A DNA stretch of 64,000 bases from Acinetobacter sp. WU_MDCI_Axc73 (GCF_025562455.1 NZ_JAHPRO010000013.1:39103-103102); one strand, 5' to 3'. Counted from the first letter of the stretch, positions 38,114-46,775 are shown. Notes: generated by a model from the sequence alone, not told the origin. Program-made: numbers and translations.

Positions 38114-38506
38114 ATGGAAAATAAAATGGATATTTCTAAAAAACTCCCACCCATTCATCATCTTCTGGGCGGACATAATATTCAATGGAATAACGATCAA
38201 AAAGAACTTGAAATTGATTATGTCGCACTAGAGAGTTTTACCAACCCAAGGGGTACGGTTGAAGGTGGTATGATTTGTGCCATGTTAGATGATGTCATGG
38301 GCCTTTTTGCATTTTTTGCAAATAATCAACAATCTGCCACTACAATTAATCTGACCATGGATTTTTTACGCCCCTGTCAGGTCGGTACAATCCAGACCAA
38401 ATGCCGCTTCGTAAAACAAGGCAAATCTATTTTGAATATAGAAAGTGAGGCTTGGCAAAACAATAAAATGGTGGCGCGAAGTACAGCTAATTTTATGGTA
38501 CTTTAA
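38114..38506 (+). CDS. PaaI-type hotdog thioesterase
   Basis: This 130-residue hotdog-fold protein has the PaaI-family pattern: FTNPRGTVEGGMICAMLDDVMG (catalytic loop with Asp near position 60) and the strand INLTMDFLRPCQVG. Such enzymes hydrolyse aromatic or acyl-CoA thioesters, which would free trapped CoA in hydroxycinnamate catabolism. It lies 41 bases after the porin and is probably the last gene of the operon. An ATG at 38126 is an alternative start. It may correspond to hcaF of other strains, but this was not confirmed, so no symbol is given. Confidence 0.8.
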   Translation: MENKMDISKKLPPIHHLLGGHNIQWNNDQKELEIDYVALESFTNPRGTVEGGMICAMLDDVMGLFAFFANNQQSATTINLTMDFLRPCQVGTIQTKCRFVKQGKSILNIESEAWQNNKMVARSTANFMVL

Positions 38507-38642
38507 GTTTCAGCTTACTCCGCAAAAGAGAAAGAAACCTATTGCTTTCTTTCTCAAACCATTTATTCACTACTATTAAAAATGCTAAGTAATCTTAGAC
38601 ATTATCTTGGACAGTACTTCCCTCTAAAGTTTTAAAATATTC

Positions 38643-38880
38643 CTACTCAAAAGCCTCAGGGCTTAACCAACTATTGGCAGAATGCCTTTTGAATCGACTG
38701 TAGTAAATTTCAATATATTCGAACAAGGCTAAATTTGCCTCTTTTCTTGTAGAAAATACACTGTCATGTGCGACATGACCCTTCAGCGTATGGAAAAAGC
38801 TTTCTGTTACTGCATTATCTCAACAGTTAGCGCGCCTACCGTGTACTTCTCTTGCCTTGATCGGTGAGGAAGTACACATG
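38643..38880 (-). pseudogene. IS3-family transposase relic (OrfB C-terminus)
   Basis: Read on the minus strand, this gives DNAVTESFFHTLKGHVAHDS and KEANLALFEYIEIYYSRFKR followed by HSANSWLSPEAFE and a stop. It is the last part of an IS3-family integrase-core transposase, containing the final catalytic Glu of the DDE triad. The codon before DNAVTE is a stop (the family has Trp or Leu there), and the N-terminal two thirds are missing. An inverted repeat GTGTACTTC and GAAGTACAC lies at 38841-38849 and 38869-38877. The rest of the 680-base gap, to modC, holds only this relic and a terminator. Confidence 0.8.
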
Positions 38881-39118
38881 CACTTTTTTAGGAGTCATTA
38901 GCCTCTTTGAGCTATTTGACTTCTTTTTCTACATCTAGAATCCTTTTTTGCTCCAAGTAAGTTGCCGTTTACTTGAACCCTCTAAATTAGCAATACAAAT
39001 CCATTATCTAATGTCGAATATCCAAACGCAAAAGTATCGCTGCCCTCTGTATTGGCAAGGGTGAAGCGACCGCAATTGAAATTGCGGATTAATTATCGAT
39101 ACTGTTTTTTCCCATTCA

Positions 39119-39151
39119 GGCAAAAATAAGCACCTTATTTTTGCCTTTTTT
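39119..39151 (+). terminator. Rho-independent terminator on the plus strand
   Basis: A perfect 12-bp stem, GGCAAAAATAAG (39119-39130) and CTTATTTTTGCC (39134-39145), is followed by a run of T. It faces modC but is oriented to stop plus-strand transcripts entering from the hca operon side. Confidence 0.75.
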
Positions 39152-39188
39152 CCATTCAGAACCTATAAAAATTTATGAGAAAAAACTG

Positions 39189-39806
39189 CTACAAATACCA
39201 AATACTGTCTGTTAGTTTTTGAATTTCTTCAATATCATGACTCACATATAACATCGGAATATGAATTTCCTGCTTAATTTTTTGAAAGAAAGGAATAATT
39301 TCAGCCTTATGCGCTGTATCTAATGCGGATAAAGGTTCATCTAACAATAAAAGTTGAGGGGAATATAATAATGCACGTCCTAATGCGACACGCTGTTTTT
39401 CTCCGCCCGATAGTTTTACAGGCATACGATTTAATAAAGAGTTTAATTTTAATAGTTCAATGATGTAATCTTCTTTAAAATGTCTTTTTTCAGGGGCGAT
39501 CCGATTAAATCCAAAGTGTAAATTTTTTCTAACACTCATATGCGGAAACAATTGTGCATCCTGAAAAACTAGTCCAATACGACGTTGCTGCGTTGTTAAA
39601 TTAATCTTTTGCAAATGATCAAACCAAGTTTGATCCTGAATCCTAATCCAGCCCGATTGAGGTGTATTTAGTCCTGCAATCGCATGTAAAATGCTCGTTT
39701 TTCCTGAACCCGATGCACCAAATAAGCCTACGACGCGGTCATCAGATTCAAAAGCCTGAGTTAATTTGAACTCACCAAGTTGCAATTGGAAATGACAGTT
39801 CAACAT
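39189..39806 (-). CDS. modC: Molybdate ABC transporter ATPase, short form
   Basis: This 205-residue ATPase powers molybdate uptake with ModA and ModB. It shows Walker A GASGSGKTS (about 38), the Q-loop LVFQDAQLFPH, the signature LSGGEKQRVALGRAL, Walker B LLLLDEPLSALD and the H-loop SHD. The usual ModC is about 350 residues with a C-terminal molybdate-binding MOP domain, which is absent. The ATG at 39806 is preferred over an upstream in-frame ATG at 39881 because that one lies within modB. It starts 7 bases after the modB stop, as in a tight operon. Confidence 0.9.
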   Translation of the reverse strand: MLNCHFQLQLGEFKLTQAFESDDRVVGLFGASGSGKTSILHAIAGLNTPQSGWIRIQDQTWFDHLQKINLTTQQRRIGLVFQDAQLFPHMSVRKNLHFGFNRIAPEKRHFKEDYIIELLKLNSLLNRMPVKLSGGEKQRVALGRALLYSPQLLLLDEPLSALDTAHKAEIIPFFQKIKQEIHIPMLYVSHDIEEIQKLTDSIWYL

Positions 39807-39813
39807 ACACGCC

Positions 39814-40503
39814 CTATCCTCGTTTCTTTTTCTGGTAGCGATGAAACCATTGTGCAAACCAAAGGGCAAAAAATGCGACACTTAAAGATAATATAATTAA
39901 ACGCCATACTTGATGTTCGGTATCAGGTTGTTGCATTAGACTATACATAGCTAAAGGAAGAGTACGCGTTTCTCCTGCAATATTGCCTACAAATGTAATC
40001 GTTGCCCCAAACTCTCCCAGACTACGGCAGAAGCATAAAATTGCACCCACCAATATGCCACTACTTGCCAAAGGCAACGTAATACTAAAAAAAGTTCCTA
40101 ATCCTGATGCACCTAATGTTTTCGCTGCCATTTCCAAACGCTGATCCACCAATTCAATTGCAAGTCGAATAGATTGAACAAATAAAGGAAAACCCATCAC
40201 TGCGGCAGCTAAAACAGCGCCTTTCCAGTTAAAAGCTAAATTGAAGCCCCAAGCATTCAGATACTGCCCCAACACACCATTGTTACCAAAAATCTGTAGC
40301 AGGAAATATCCAGGGACAACAGGTGGTAGAACCAAAGGCAAAAAAACCAATGTTTCAAATAGGGATTTCCCCCAGAACTCTTTTCGTGCCAATAACCAGC
40401 CCACGAGTAATGCAGGGATCAAACTCACTAGCAAACTAAACAGAGCAACCTGACAAGATAACTTGAGAACCTCAAGTTCTTCTGCTGAAAGAGGAAAAAA
40501 CAT
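39814..40503 (-). CDS. modB: Molybdate ABC transporter permease
   Basis: This 229-residue inner-membrane protein has about five hydrophobic segments and the binding-protein-dependent transport signature AAKTLGASGLGTFFSITLPLA (EAA loop), then GATITFVGN, as in ModB. It forms the channel for molybdate. Its start overlaps the modA stop by one base (TAATG), so the three genes are translationally coupled. Confidence 0.95.
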   Translation of the reverse strand: MFFPLSAEELEVLKLSCQVALFSLLVSLIPALLVGWLLARKEFWGKSLFETLVFLPLVLPPVVPGYFLLQIFGNNGVLGQYLNAWGFNLAFNWKGAVLAAAVMGFPLFVQSIRLAIELVDQRLEMAAKTLGASGLGTFFSITLPLASSGILVGAILCFCRSLGEFGATITFVGNIAGETRTLPLAMYSLMQQPDTEHQVWRLIILSLSVAFFALWFAQWFHRYQKKKRG

Positions 40504-41285
40504 TATTTAGCAGGAACAAGAACGGTAAAGCCATAATTTTTAAAGACAACATTTGCCTGTTTCGTCTGTAAAAATTGATAAAATTTTACCGCAGATGGTG
40601 TGTTTTTAAGTAGTCCTAATGGGTAAATAATTGGCGCATGAGTATTTTCAGGAAATACTCCCACCACTTTGACATTTTTACTAATCGCGGCATCAGTTGC
40701 ATAAACAATACCTAACTGACATTCACCACGCGCAACAAAATTTAAAGCAGCTCTGACATCCTCTGTTTCAACTAATTTAGGCTGAAGTTTTTCCCACCAT
40801 CCCAGTGAAGTGAGTGCCTGTTTTCCATACTTTCCGACTGGAACGCTTTTGGTATCCCCTGTACACCATTTTCCTTGAAAAGCTGTACTTGGATCGATAT
40901 TTTTATCCATCTTGATACTATTTATTGTCGAATTTTTAGGTGCAATTAAAACCAGTTTATTCCCCAATAAATTAACACGCTGAATAGACAAAATCAGTTT
41001 TTTATTTTGCAGATAATTCATCCATTGTTCGTCTGCCGAGATAAATACATCAGCAGGCGCACCTGCTTCGATTTGTTTGGCTAAAGTTGACGAACCTGCA
41101 TAAGACGTTTTCACTTCTATTTTAGTTTGCTTTTCGAAAGCTTTTACTAAATCTGTAATCGCATTGTTTAAACTTGCAGCGGCATATACAGTGACATCAT
41201 TGGCTGCATGAACTTGAATGCTTATCCACATACTACAACTCAATAGCGTTGAAATTATTATTTTTTTTGTATGATGAGTCGACAT
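40503..41285 (-). CDS. modA: Molybdate-binding periplasmic protein
   Basis: This 260-residue substrate-binding protein has a signal peptide (ending VHA before ANDVTVYAAASL). The mature protein has the ModA features YAAASLNNAITDL, SYAGSSTLAKQIEAGAPADV and FISADEQWM, with the C-terminal lobe carrying EDVRAALNFVARGECQLG and IVYATDA. It delivers molybdate to ModBC. It is the first gene of the minus-strand modABC operon. A promoter is expected in 41286-41592, where a motif-like AT-rich dyad near 41320 was seen but is too weak to call as a ModE site. Confidence 0.94.
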   Translation of the reverse strand: MSTHHTKKIIISTLLSCSMWISIQVHAANDVTVYAAASLNNAITDLVKAFEKQTKIEVKTSYAGSSTLAKQIEAGAPADVFISADEQWMNYLQNKKLILSIQRVNLLGNKLVLIAPKNSTINSIKMDKNIDPSTAFQGKWCTGDTKSVPVGKYGKQALTSLGWWEKLQPKLVETEDVRAALNFVARGECQLGIVYATDAAISKNVKVVGVFPENTHAPIIYPLGLLKNTPSAVKFYQFLQTKQANVVFKNYGFTVLVPAK

Positions 41286-41592
41286 GATGATTGCCTTTTT
41301 TCAATATGTTTTCAGAAATATATCGATAATTATGCAAATATACAATTGAGTAGGTAGAAATAAACTCTAGTTTTTGGTTATAGAAAATAAATAATCATTA
41401 AATTAAGCATTGATCCATCTTTTTTAATCTAAGCAAAGATCAGATTTGTAAAGTTTGAACAACTAAGACCTATAGAAAACTATAATAAAAAAACATCGCC
41501 ACCACGATATTGCTTTAATTTTGAGCTTTCACTCTTTTTTTTGATGAAATAATTTGCCAAAACACACTTTTATTTATATCATAGCCGCCATT

Positions 41593-41682
41593 GGAAGCGT
41601 GGCAGAGCGGTTTAATGCACCGGTCTTGAAAACCGACGAGGGTGTGAGTCCTCCGTGAGTTCGAATCTCACCGCTTCCGCCA
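41593..41682 (+). tRNA. tRNA-Ser (anticodon TGA)
   Basis: A 90-nt gene folds into the class II cloverleaf with a long variable arm. The acceptor is GGAAGCG paired with CGCTTCC, the discriminator is G and an encoded CCA ends at 41682. The anticodon loop CTTGAAA places TGA at 41627-41629, which decodes UCA serine. The T arm has GTTCGAATC. A terminator hairpin follows at 41691-41722. A P4-type integrase lies about 700 bases downstream, and an inverted copy of the tRNA 3' end occurs at 42224-42242. Confidence 0.97.
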
Positions 41683-41690
41683 AATATTTT

Positions 41691-41727
41691 AAACGGGATC
41701 AAACTAAAGTTTGATCCCGTTTTTTAT
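41691..41727 (+). terminator. Terminator of tRNA-Ser
   Basis: A 14-bp perfect stem (AAACGGGATCAAAC at 41691-41704 with 41709-41722) and a TAAA loop is followed by a T run. It lies just beyond the tRNA CCA. Confidence 0.9.
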
Positions 41728-42183
41728 TCATATTTTATTATTCCAAATTTAAGCCATTTCTTCGTTCTTTCTTCTTTTATAAATCTTTTTAATAAAAGTG
41801 GCTTTATTGTATAAAGCCACTAAAGATAAAACATCCATACGTTACTCAAATTTAAGTGACAACTTGGGTAGGCCCTTGAATAAATTCTGGAACTATTCGC
41901 AAAGAAAGGTGAAATAAAGATTTGATTGTAAAGCAGCATTGAGTCGCTGTATCGGAATAAGTTTGACTTTATCCCTTGCCTTGTGCGTGATCATTTCATT
42001 GCGTTCTGGGATCGAACTAAATTGAAATATTTTCTCGCTTTATTAAAGTTTGATTACAAGAGAATGAATTGGTTCTACGATAGATTTTGGGTACAAGCTT
42101 TTTCATTCATAAACTATATGAGTAACTAGGTTTTCAAGAAAAGTGTGTACAGCAGCAAAACCGCTGGAAGATAAAATAGTAGC
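41728..42183. other. Gene-poor stretch with IS5-like 3' tail
   Basis: This stretch has no intact gene. A hairpin, AGTGGCTTTA and TAAAGCCACT, lies at about 41797-41821. On the minus strand 41844-41872 resembles the 3' end of the IS5-type relic at 56902 (about 25 of 29 bases around GACAACTTGGGTA), and its reading frame ends in PTQVVT then a stop. Farther up the minus strand, only broken frames were seen. It is probably eroded insertion-sequence DNA. Confidence 0.45.
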
Positions 42184-42220
42184 TAAAAAAATAACCCTTT
42201 GTAGCAAACAAAGGGTTATT
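42184..42220 (-). terminator. Terminator of the truncated tRNA-Ser end
   Basis: A stem of 12 bp (AATAACCCTTTG at 42190-42201 with 42209-42220) and a TAGCAAA loop is followed, on the minus strand, by a run of T. It directly follows the inverted tRNA-Ser 3' end at 42224-42242, so it looks like that tRNA's natural terminator. Confidence 0.85.
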
Positions 42221-42223
42221 CAG

Positions 42224-42242
42224 ATATTTGGCGGAAGCGGTG
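42224..42242 (-). repeat. Inverted copy of the tRNA-Ser 3' end (candidate att site)
   Basis: These 19 bases (ATATTTGGCGGAAGCGGTG) are the exact reverse complement of 41669-41687, which is the 3' end of tRNA-Ser with its CCA and six trailing bases. Beyond 42242 the match to the tRNA stops. On the minus strand, a tRNA end followed by its terminator is exactly what is left when an element integrates into a tRNA gene. The integrase gene starts 150 bases away. Confidence 0.65.
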
Positions 42243-42391
42243 TCCGTCTAACAATAGTCCTAAGCAATCCTAGATAATATTATAAACATATATTTTTCAA
42301 TTATTTAATATTTTTATTTTCCTAAGACATCTTGCCCAATCCTACTATTTCCAGTATTTTATGAGGGGTAGGTTGTGGGGTAAATAAAGGC

Positions 42392-43669
42392 ATGCCAAAA
42401 AAATCTAAAGAACTCTCTGCACTCAGTGTAGCAAAAATTAAAGAGACTGGGCGACATTCTGTAGGGGGCGTTGATGGCCTTTGCCTAAATATCGAAGGTA
42501 ACTCCCGTGTCTGGATTTTGCGTGCAGTAGTGGGAAAACGTCTGGATAAAGATGGGAAGCTAAAACCACATCGCCGTGATATTGGAATCGGTCCCTACCC
42601 TGAAGTTTCTTTAGCTGAAGCCCGTGCCAAAGCAACTGAATTAAGATTACAAATACGAAGTGGCATTGATCCAATTGCTCATAAGCAGCAACAGCTTGAA
42701 AAGCTTCATGTCCAGCAACTACGTGACAAAACATTCATGGAGTGTGCAAAAGTCGTTATTGCCAATAAAACCCGTGAACTGAAAAATGAAAAACATATCG
42801 GGCAATGGTCATCAACCCTAGAAACTTATATTTACCCAACTCTGGGTGACCTTAGCATTAGCGTGATTACCAAAGTTGATATTGCTAAAGTTTTAGAACC
42901 AATCTGGGCTGAGAAAAATGAAACAGCTAAAAGGCTTCGTGGTCGTATTGAGACTATTTTTGATTATGCAAAGGCTATGGAGTATTTTGAAGGTGACAAC
43001 CCTGCTGAATGGAAAGGTAATCTTGAACCTATATTAGGTAATTTAAAGCAGGAATCACGTCCCCACCCTTCTTTGCCTTATGATCAAGTCTCTACATTTG
43101 TTCAACACCTTCGCCAAAAAGATGGTATTTCTCCAAAGGCACTAGAATTTGCAATTTTAACAGCATGTCGCTCTGGGGAAATTTTTGGAGCAACTTGGCA
43201 AGAAATTGATTTGAAAAATAAAGTCTGGACTATTCCTAAAGAGCGCATGAAAGCTGAAAAAGAGCATCGTGTTCCACTTTCAGAACCAGTAATTGAGTTA
43301 TTGAAATCTATTCAGATTTATACACAATCACAAGGCTATATTTTCCCTGCACCTCGCGGTGGCGGCATGCTTTCAGATATGTCTTTGACTGCTTTGATTA
43401 AGCGCATGCATGAACAGAAGCTAAAGGAAAATTGCTTAGGCTATATTGACCCCAAACAAAACCGAGTGATTACAACGCATGGTTTTCGCTCAACATTTCG
43501 TGACTGGTCTGCTGATATGACCGATTACCCTCGTGAAGTTTGTGAACATGTCCTTGCACATAAATTACCTGATGAAGTTGAAGCCGCCTATTTACGTGGA
43601 GCTTATCTCGAAAAACGTAAAGGATTGATGACTGATTGGGCTAAATTTTGCATACCCTTCACTCCATGA
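42392..43669 (+). CDS. P4-type tyrosine integrase
   Basis: This 425-residue site-specific recombinase is of the phage P4/prophage type. It has an N-terminal DUF4102-type domain (LSALSVAKIKETGRHSVGG), an AraR-like arm, a SAM-like core-binding domain and a C-terminal catalytic domain. Catalytic residues visible are Arg260 (LTACRSGEIF), His363 and Arg366 (THGFRSTFRDW), His386/His390 (EHVLAHKL) and Tyr400 (EAAYLRG). It looks complete. Such enzymes typically integrate elements into the 3' end of tRNA genes, which fits the tRNA-Ser 3'-end repeat 150 bases upstream. The element's other end was not found in the window. Confidence 0.93.
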   Translation: MPKKSKELSALSVAKIKETGRHSVGGVDGLCLNIEGNSRVWILRAVVGKRLDKDGKLKPHRRDIGIGPYPEVSLAEARAKATELRLQIRSGIDPIAHKQQQLEKLHVQQLRDKTFMECAKVVIANKTRELKNEKHIGQWSSTLETYIYPTLGDLSISVITKVDIAKVLEPIWAEKNETAKRLRGRIETIFDYAKAMEYFEGDNPAEWKGNLEPILGNLKQESRPHPSLPYDQVSTFVQHLRQKDGISPKALEFAILTACRSGEIFGATWQEIDLKNKVWTIPKERMKAEKEHRVPLSEPVIELLKSIQIYTQSQGYIFPAPRGGGMLSDMSLTALIKRMHEQKLKENCLGYIDPKQNRVITTHGFRSTFRDWSADMTDYPREVCEHVLAHKLPDEVEAAYLRGAYLEKRKGLMTDWAKFCIPFTP

Positions 43670-43685
43670 TGGACTGGGCATCTAG

Positions 43686-43799
43686 CTGTGTGCCCGACGG
43701 TTGGAACACGGTAAATTTCACTGGGCTCAGCTGCGTCAAGGTGAAACAGTAGCCCTCAGCCTGGAACAGTTACAAGCACTGATTCAGGGTTTGCCCTAG
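43686..43799 (+). pseudogene. IS66-family TnpB relic (C-terminus)
   Basis: Reading from about 43686 gives CARRLEHGKFHW then LRQGETVALSLEQLQALIQG and LP and a stop at 43797-43799. This is the conserved end of the IS66 TnpB (orf2) protein. The N-terminal two thirds are missing and replaced by sequence beyond the integrase stop. The TnpC fragment follows in the normal IS66 order. Confidence 0.8.
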
Positions 43800-43912
43800 C
43801 AGCACATTGGATGACAGCAGGTGGTCACTATGCTCTAAACTAGACGAGTGCATTCTGCTATTCTCCGAATGTTCTATTTCATTCTTGTCATGACCTCAGG
43901 CATACTGCGGTC

Positions 43913-44263
43913 ATGAATACGCTGCCTGATTTAAGCCAACTGAGCCATGAACAATTACTGGAATTTACACAGCAGTTGGCGATGCAGCATCAGCCTCTGG
44001 CACAATCAAATCAAGAATTAGAAAAATCAAACTGGCAATTGGATGCCAAAGTTAAACATCTTGAAGTCACCAATCAACATCTTTCCATTCTCACGCAAAA
44101 ATCTGTGCATGAACTGGCGCTGTTTAAACGGCATAAATTCGCTCAGAGGAATGAACACCTCACTGCCAAACAAATCAGCCTGTTAGATGAAGCAGTTGAA
44201 GAAGATATCGCAGCAATTGATTTAGAATTGGAACGGCTGAATGCGGATAAAACAGCATCTTGA
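43913..44263 (+). pseudogene. IS66-family TnpC relic (N-terminus)
   Basis: The 116 codons begin MNTLPDLSQLSHEQLLEF and include a leucine-zipper-like stretch, then ELALFKRHKFAQ and ISLLDEAVEEDIAAIDLELE. These are the N-terminal features of the IS66 transposase TnpC, normally over 500 residues. The frame stops where the sequence passes into a truncated aromatic aminotransferase gene, so the transposase domain is lost. The junction lies at about 44258. Confidence 0.82.
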
Positions 44264-45308
44264 GCCACAACAAAGCAAAACCAAACTGTATTTGCCAATG
44301 GAAGGTTTCAAACCTTACCGCGATGCAATTCAAGCTTTGTTATTTGGTGAAAATAGCCCAGCAGTGCAAAGTGGTCGTGCTGTAACAATTCAAACTTTAG
44401 GTGGTTCTGGTGCACTAAAAGTCGGTGCTGACTTCTTAAAAAATTACTTTCCAAACTCTGAAGTTTGGGTAAGCCAACCGACTTGGGACAACCATATTGC
44501 CATCTTTAATGGTGCTGGCTTAAAGACCCATTTCTATCCATACTTTGATGCAGAAACACGTGGTGTAGACTTTGACGGTATGTTGTCGTGCTTACAACAG
44601 TTACCAGAACAAAACGTAGTATTACTTCACCCTTGCTGCCACAACCCGACAGGTGCAGATTTACCCCCTACTCAATGGGATCAAGTGATTGCCGTACTAA
44701 AAGCACGTCAACTTATTCCATTCTTGGACATTGCGTACCAAGGTTTTGGTGAAGGCATGGAACAAGATGCTTATGCAATTCGTGCACTTGACCAAGCTGG
44801 CTTAAACTTTATTGTCAGCAACTCATTCTCTAAGATTTTCTCACTCTACGGTGAACGTGTCGGTGGTTTAACCTTTGTATGTGATGATACAGCGACTGCT
44901 CAATGTACCTTCGGTCAATTGAAAGCAACTGTACGCCGTATCTACTCTAGCCCTCCTACAACAGGTGCATGGTTGGTTGACCAAGTCTTGAATGACCACG
45001 CGTTAAATCAACAGTGGCAAAATGAAGTTAAAGAAATGCGTGAACGTATTATTAAAATGCGTCGTATTTTGAAAGATGAACTCACCAAAGCCCTTCCTGA
45101 GCGTGACTTCAACTACTTAGTCGAACAGAAAGGGATGTTTAGCTACACTGGCTTAACGGCAGAGCAAGTCAATACTTTACGTGAAGAGTATGCGATTTAT
45201 TTAGTACATAGTGGTCGTATTTGTGTAGCGGGCTTAAACATGAACAATGTTTGTGTAGTTGCCAAAGCTGTCGCTAAAGTTATAGCAAAAGCACCTGCTC
45301 AAGCCTAA
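44258..45308 (+). pseudogene. 5'-truncated aromatic/aspartate aminotransferase
   Basis: About 350 residues of a fold-type I PLP aminotransferase of the TyrB/AspC kind remain: [20 protein letters not shown], the [20 protein letters not shown] segment, [12 protein letters not shown], the PLP lysine in [15 protein letters not shown] (about residue 195 here) and a C-terminal [11 protein letters not shown]. The family is about 395-400 residues, and the first 50 to 55, which hold part of the substrate pocket, are missing. They are replaced by IS66 sequence. An ATG at 44241 inside the IS66 relic could give a chimeric protein, but activity is doubtful. A terminator follows at 45338. Confidence 0.82.
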
Positions 45309-45337
45309 GATTCACCATATTTAAAAGCGTACACGAC

Positions 45338-45365
45338 CAAGACGGGTAACCCGTCTTGATCTTTT
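45338..45365 (+). terminator. Terminator after the aminotransferase relic
   Basis: A 9-bp stem, CAAGACGGG and CCCGTCTTG with a TAA loop, is followed by a T-containing tract (ATCTTTT). It lies about 30 bases beyond the stop. Confidence 0.8.
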
Positions 45366-45541
45366 ACATGAGCACATGGTTTGAGCTAAAACTGCGCCAC
45401 GCTACAAAATCGGTGTCTATTCAAATAGTTAATTTATAATAACAAAATACAAAGCTCATAATTGAAAATCTTCATTGTCTATATAATGGATAAACTGTAG
45501 TATTTAGTTGGGTATATACTTCAACCGTCACCTCGGAAGGA

Positions 45542-45835
45542 TTACGTACTCGCTTGGATCTCGCCATTTACAAAATATTTAGGATCATCTTTGTATTTTT
45601 CTTCTATCTAATTGTTTTGTATGTCTAGAGGAGTACGTAATTTTGAATTTTCTGGACAAGGCTTACTATTAACAAGACCAAGCTCTCCTTTAGATTGATA
45701 ATTCTTCCTTCACCAATAAAAGGTATCTCTGTAGATACCAAAATACCGATAAGTGAATGCGAAATTACCGATTTGCTCAGTATCAGCAAATACTTTTAGT
45801 TTATGCGTGATCTCTCGTTGTGCTTTGGTACTCAA
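45542..45835 (-). pseudogene. IS481/IS3-type transposase relic (N-terminus)
   Basis: On the minus strand the single reading frame gives STKAQREITHKLKVFADTEQ, then RYFGIYRDTFYW, a stop, and after it GELGLVNSKPCPENSKLRTP. It resembles the helix-turn-helix N-terminus of IS481-type transposases. At least two in-frame stops are present and the catalytic domain is missing. The rest of the 600-base gap between 45309 and 45911 holds only this relic and the terminator. Confidence 0.7.
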
Positions 45836-45911
45836 AATTGAAACTCCTTTGAAATGAAATAAAATTTACCAAAATGTCAGTAGAAGTCTCAATTTCCACA
45901 ACATATCAAAA

Positions 45912-46775
45912 TTAGGACTTTGCCTCATCCATAAACGCTTTAATTTCTTCGTCAGTCGGAGCCTGCAAATCATATTTTTGGATTAAAGTGTCATATTCAC
46001 CAGATTGTTTTAGCTTTTTTAATCCATCATTAATTAAATTATAGGTAACTGTATCGCCCTTACGTACCGCAATACCACCAATGAATGGAAAAAATGGTTC
46101 TGTGGAAGTAATTTCTACTTTGCCATTGAGTTTTTTGACGGTATTACGTGCCACACTGCTATCATCATATTGTGCATCAGCAGCTTTTGCCAATACAGCT
46201 TGTACAGCCTGTGGTGATGTATCAAATTCACGAACAGTAATGGCTGCTTTACCTTTAGCAAGGCAGCTTTCTTGGGAAATTTGATTCAGTTGATCCGGAT
46301 ATAATGAGCCTTTTTGTGTTGCAATAGTTTTACCACATAAATCATCACGGACTTTAGGTTTGTAACTAGAGTTACTGAGTACAGTCACCGATTCAGTAGA
46401 TTTAAAATAAGGGACCATATCTACTTTTTTCAGACGTTCAGCTGTGATGTACATCCCTGAAATCACAGCATCAAATTTTTTGCCCTCTAGACCAGGAATT
46501 AAATTTGAAAACCGTGTATCTATAATGTTCGCACTGGCAGAAGATTGTTGCAATATTCCATTTATTAAATCAATATCAAATCCACTCGGTTGATTATTTT
46601 CGATATATTCAAAAGGTGGAAAAGTCATGTCTGAACCGATCTTTATTACTTTTACTTGATCAATTGTTGAAGCATCACTATTTTGAGTTGAAGAAGTGTC
46701 TTTATTACATGCAGTTAAACCACCAGCAAGTAATAATGCCAAAAATGGATAAAGAGAATATTTCATAATACGCAT
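45912..46775 (-). CDS. Amino-acid-type ABC transporter substrate-binding lipoprotein
   Basis: This 287-residue family 3 solute-binding protein has a lipoprotein signal peptide with the lipobox LTAC (Cys about residue 23). The mature protein carries KIGSDMTFPPFEY, GFDIDLINGIL, FDAVISGMYITAERL and GKTIATQKGSLYP, the usual polar-amino-acid binding-protein motifs. The start at 46775 follows a GGAAT-like site. It lies at the left of the catabolic cluster, divergent from an aldolase-like gene, and most likely serves the fused permease-ATPase at 47933-49444. The ligand is not evident, but amino acids or their N- or S-substituted forms are the family norm. Confidence 0.9.
   Translation of the reverse strand: MRIMKYSLYPFLALLLAGGLTACNKDTSSTQNSDASTIDQVKVIKIGSDMTFPPFEYIENNQPSGFDIDLINGILQQSSASANIIDTRFSNLIPGLEGKKFDAVISGMYITAERLKKVDMVPYFKSTESVTVLSNSSYKPKVRDDLCGKTIATQKGSLYPDQLNQISQESCLAKGKAAITVREFDTSPQAVQAVLAKAADAQYDDSSVARNTVKKLNGKVEITSTEPFFPFIGGIAVRKGDTVTYNLINDGLKKLKQSGEYDTLIQKYDLQAPTDEEIKAFMDEAKS

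Noticed and set aside
38528..38555. Hairpin GAGAAAGAAA with TTTCTTTCTC after the thioesterase gene
   Set aside because: The stem is good, but AAACC follows instead of a T-run, so it was not called a terminator.
41286..41592. ModE-type operator upstream of modA
   Set aside because: An AT-rich dyad near 41320 was seen, but it does not fit the E. coli ModE consensus well enough.
44241..45308. Intact aminotransferase starting at the ATG at 44241
   Set aside because: That ATG lies inside IS66 sequence and the protein lacks the first 50 or more residues typical of the family, so it is listed as a pseudogene.
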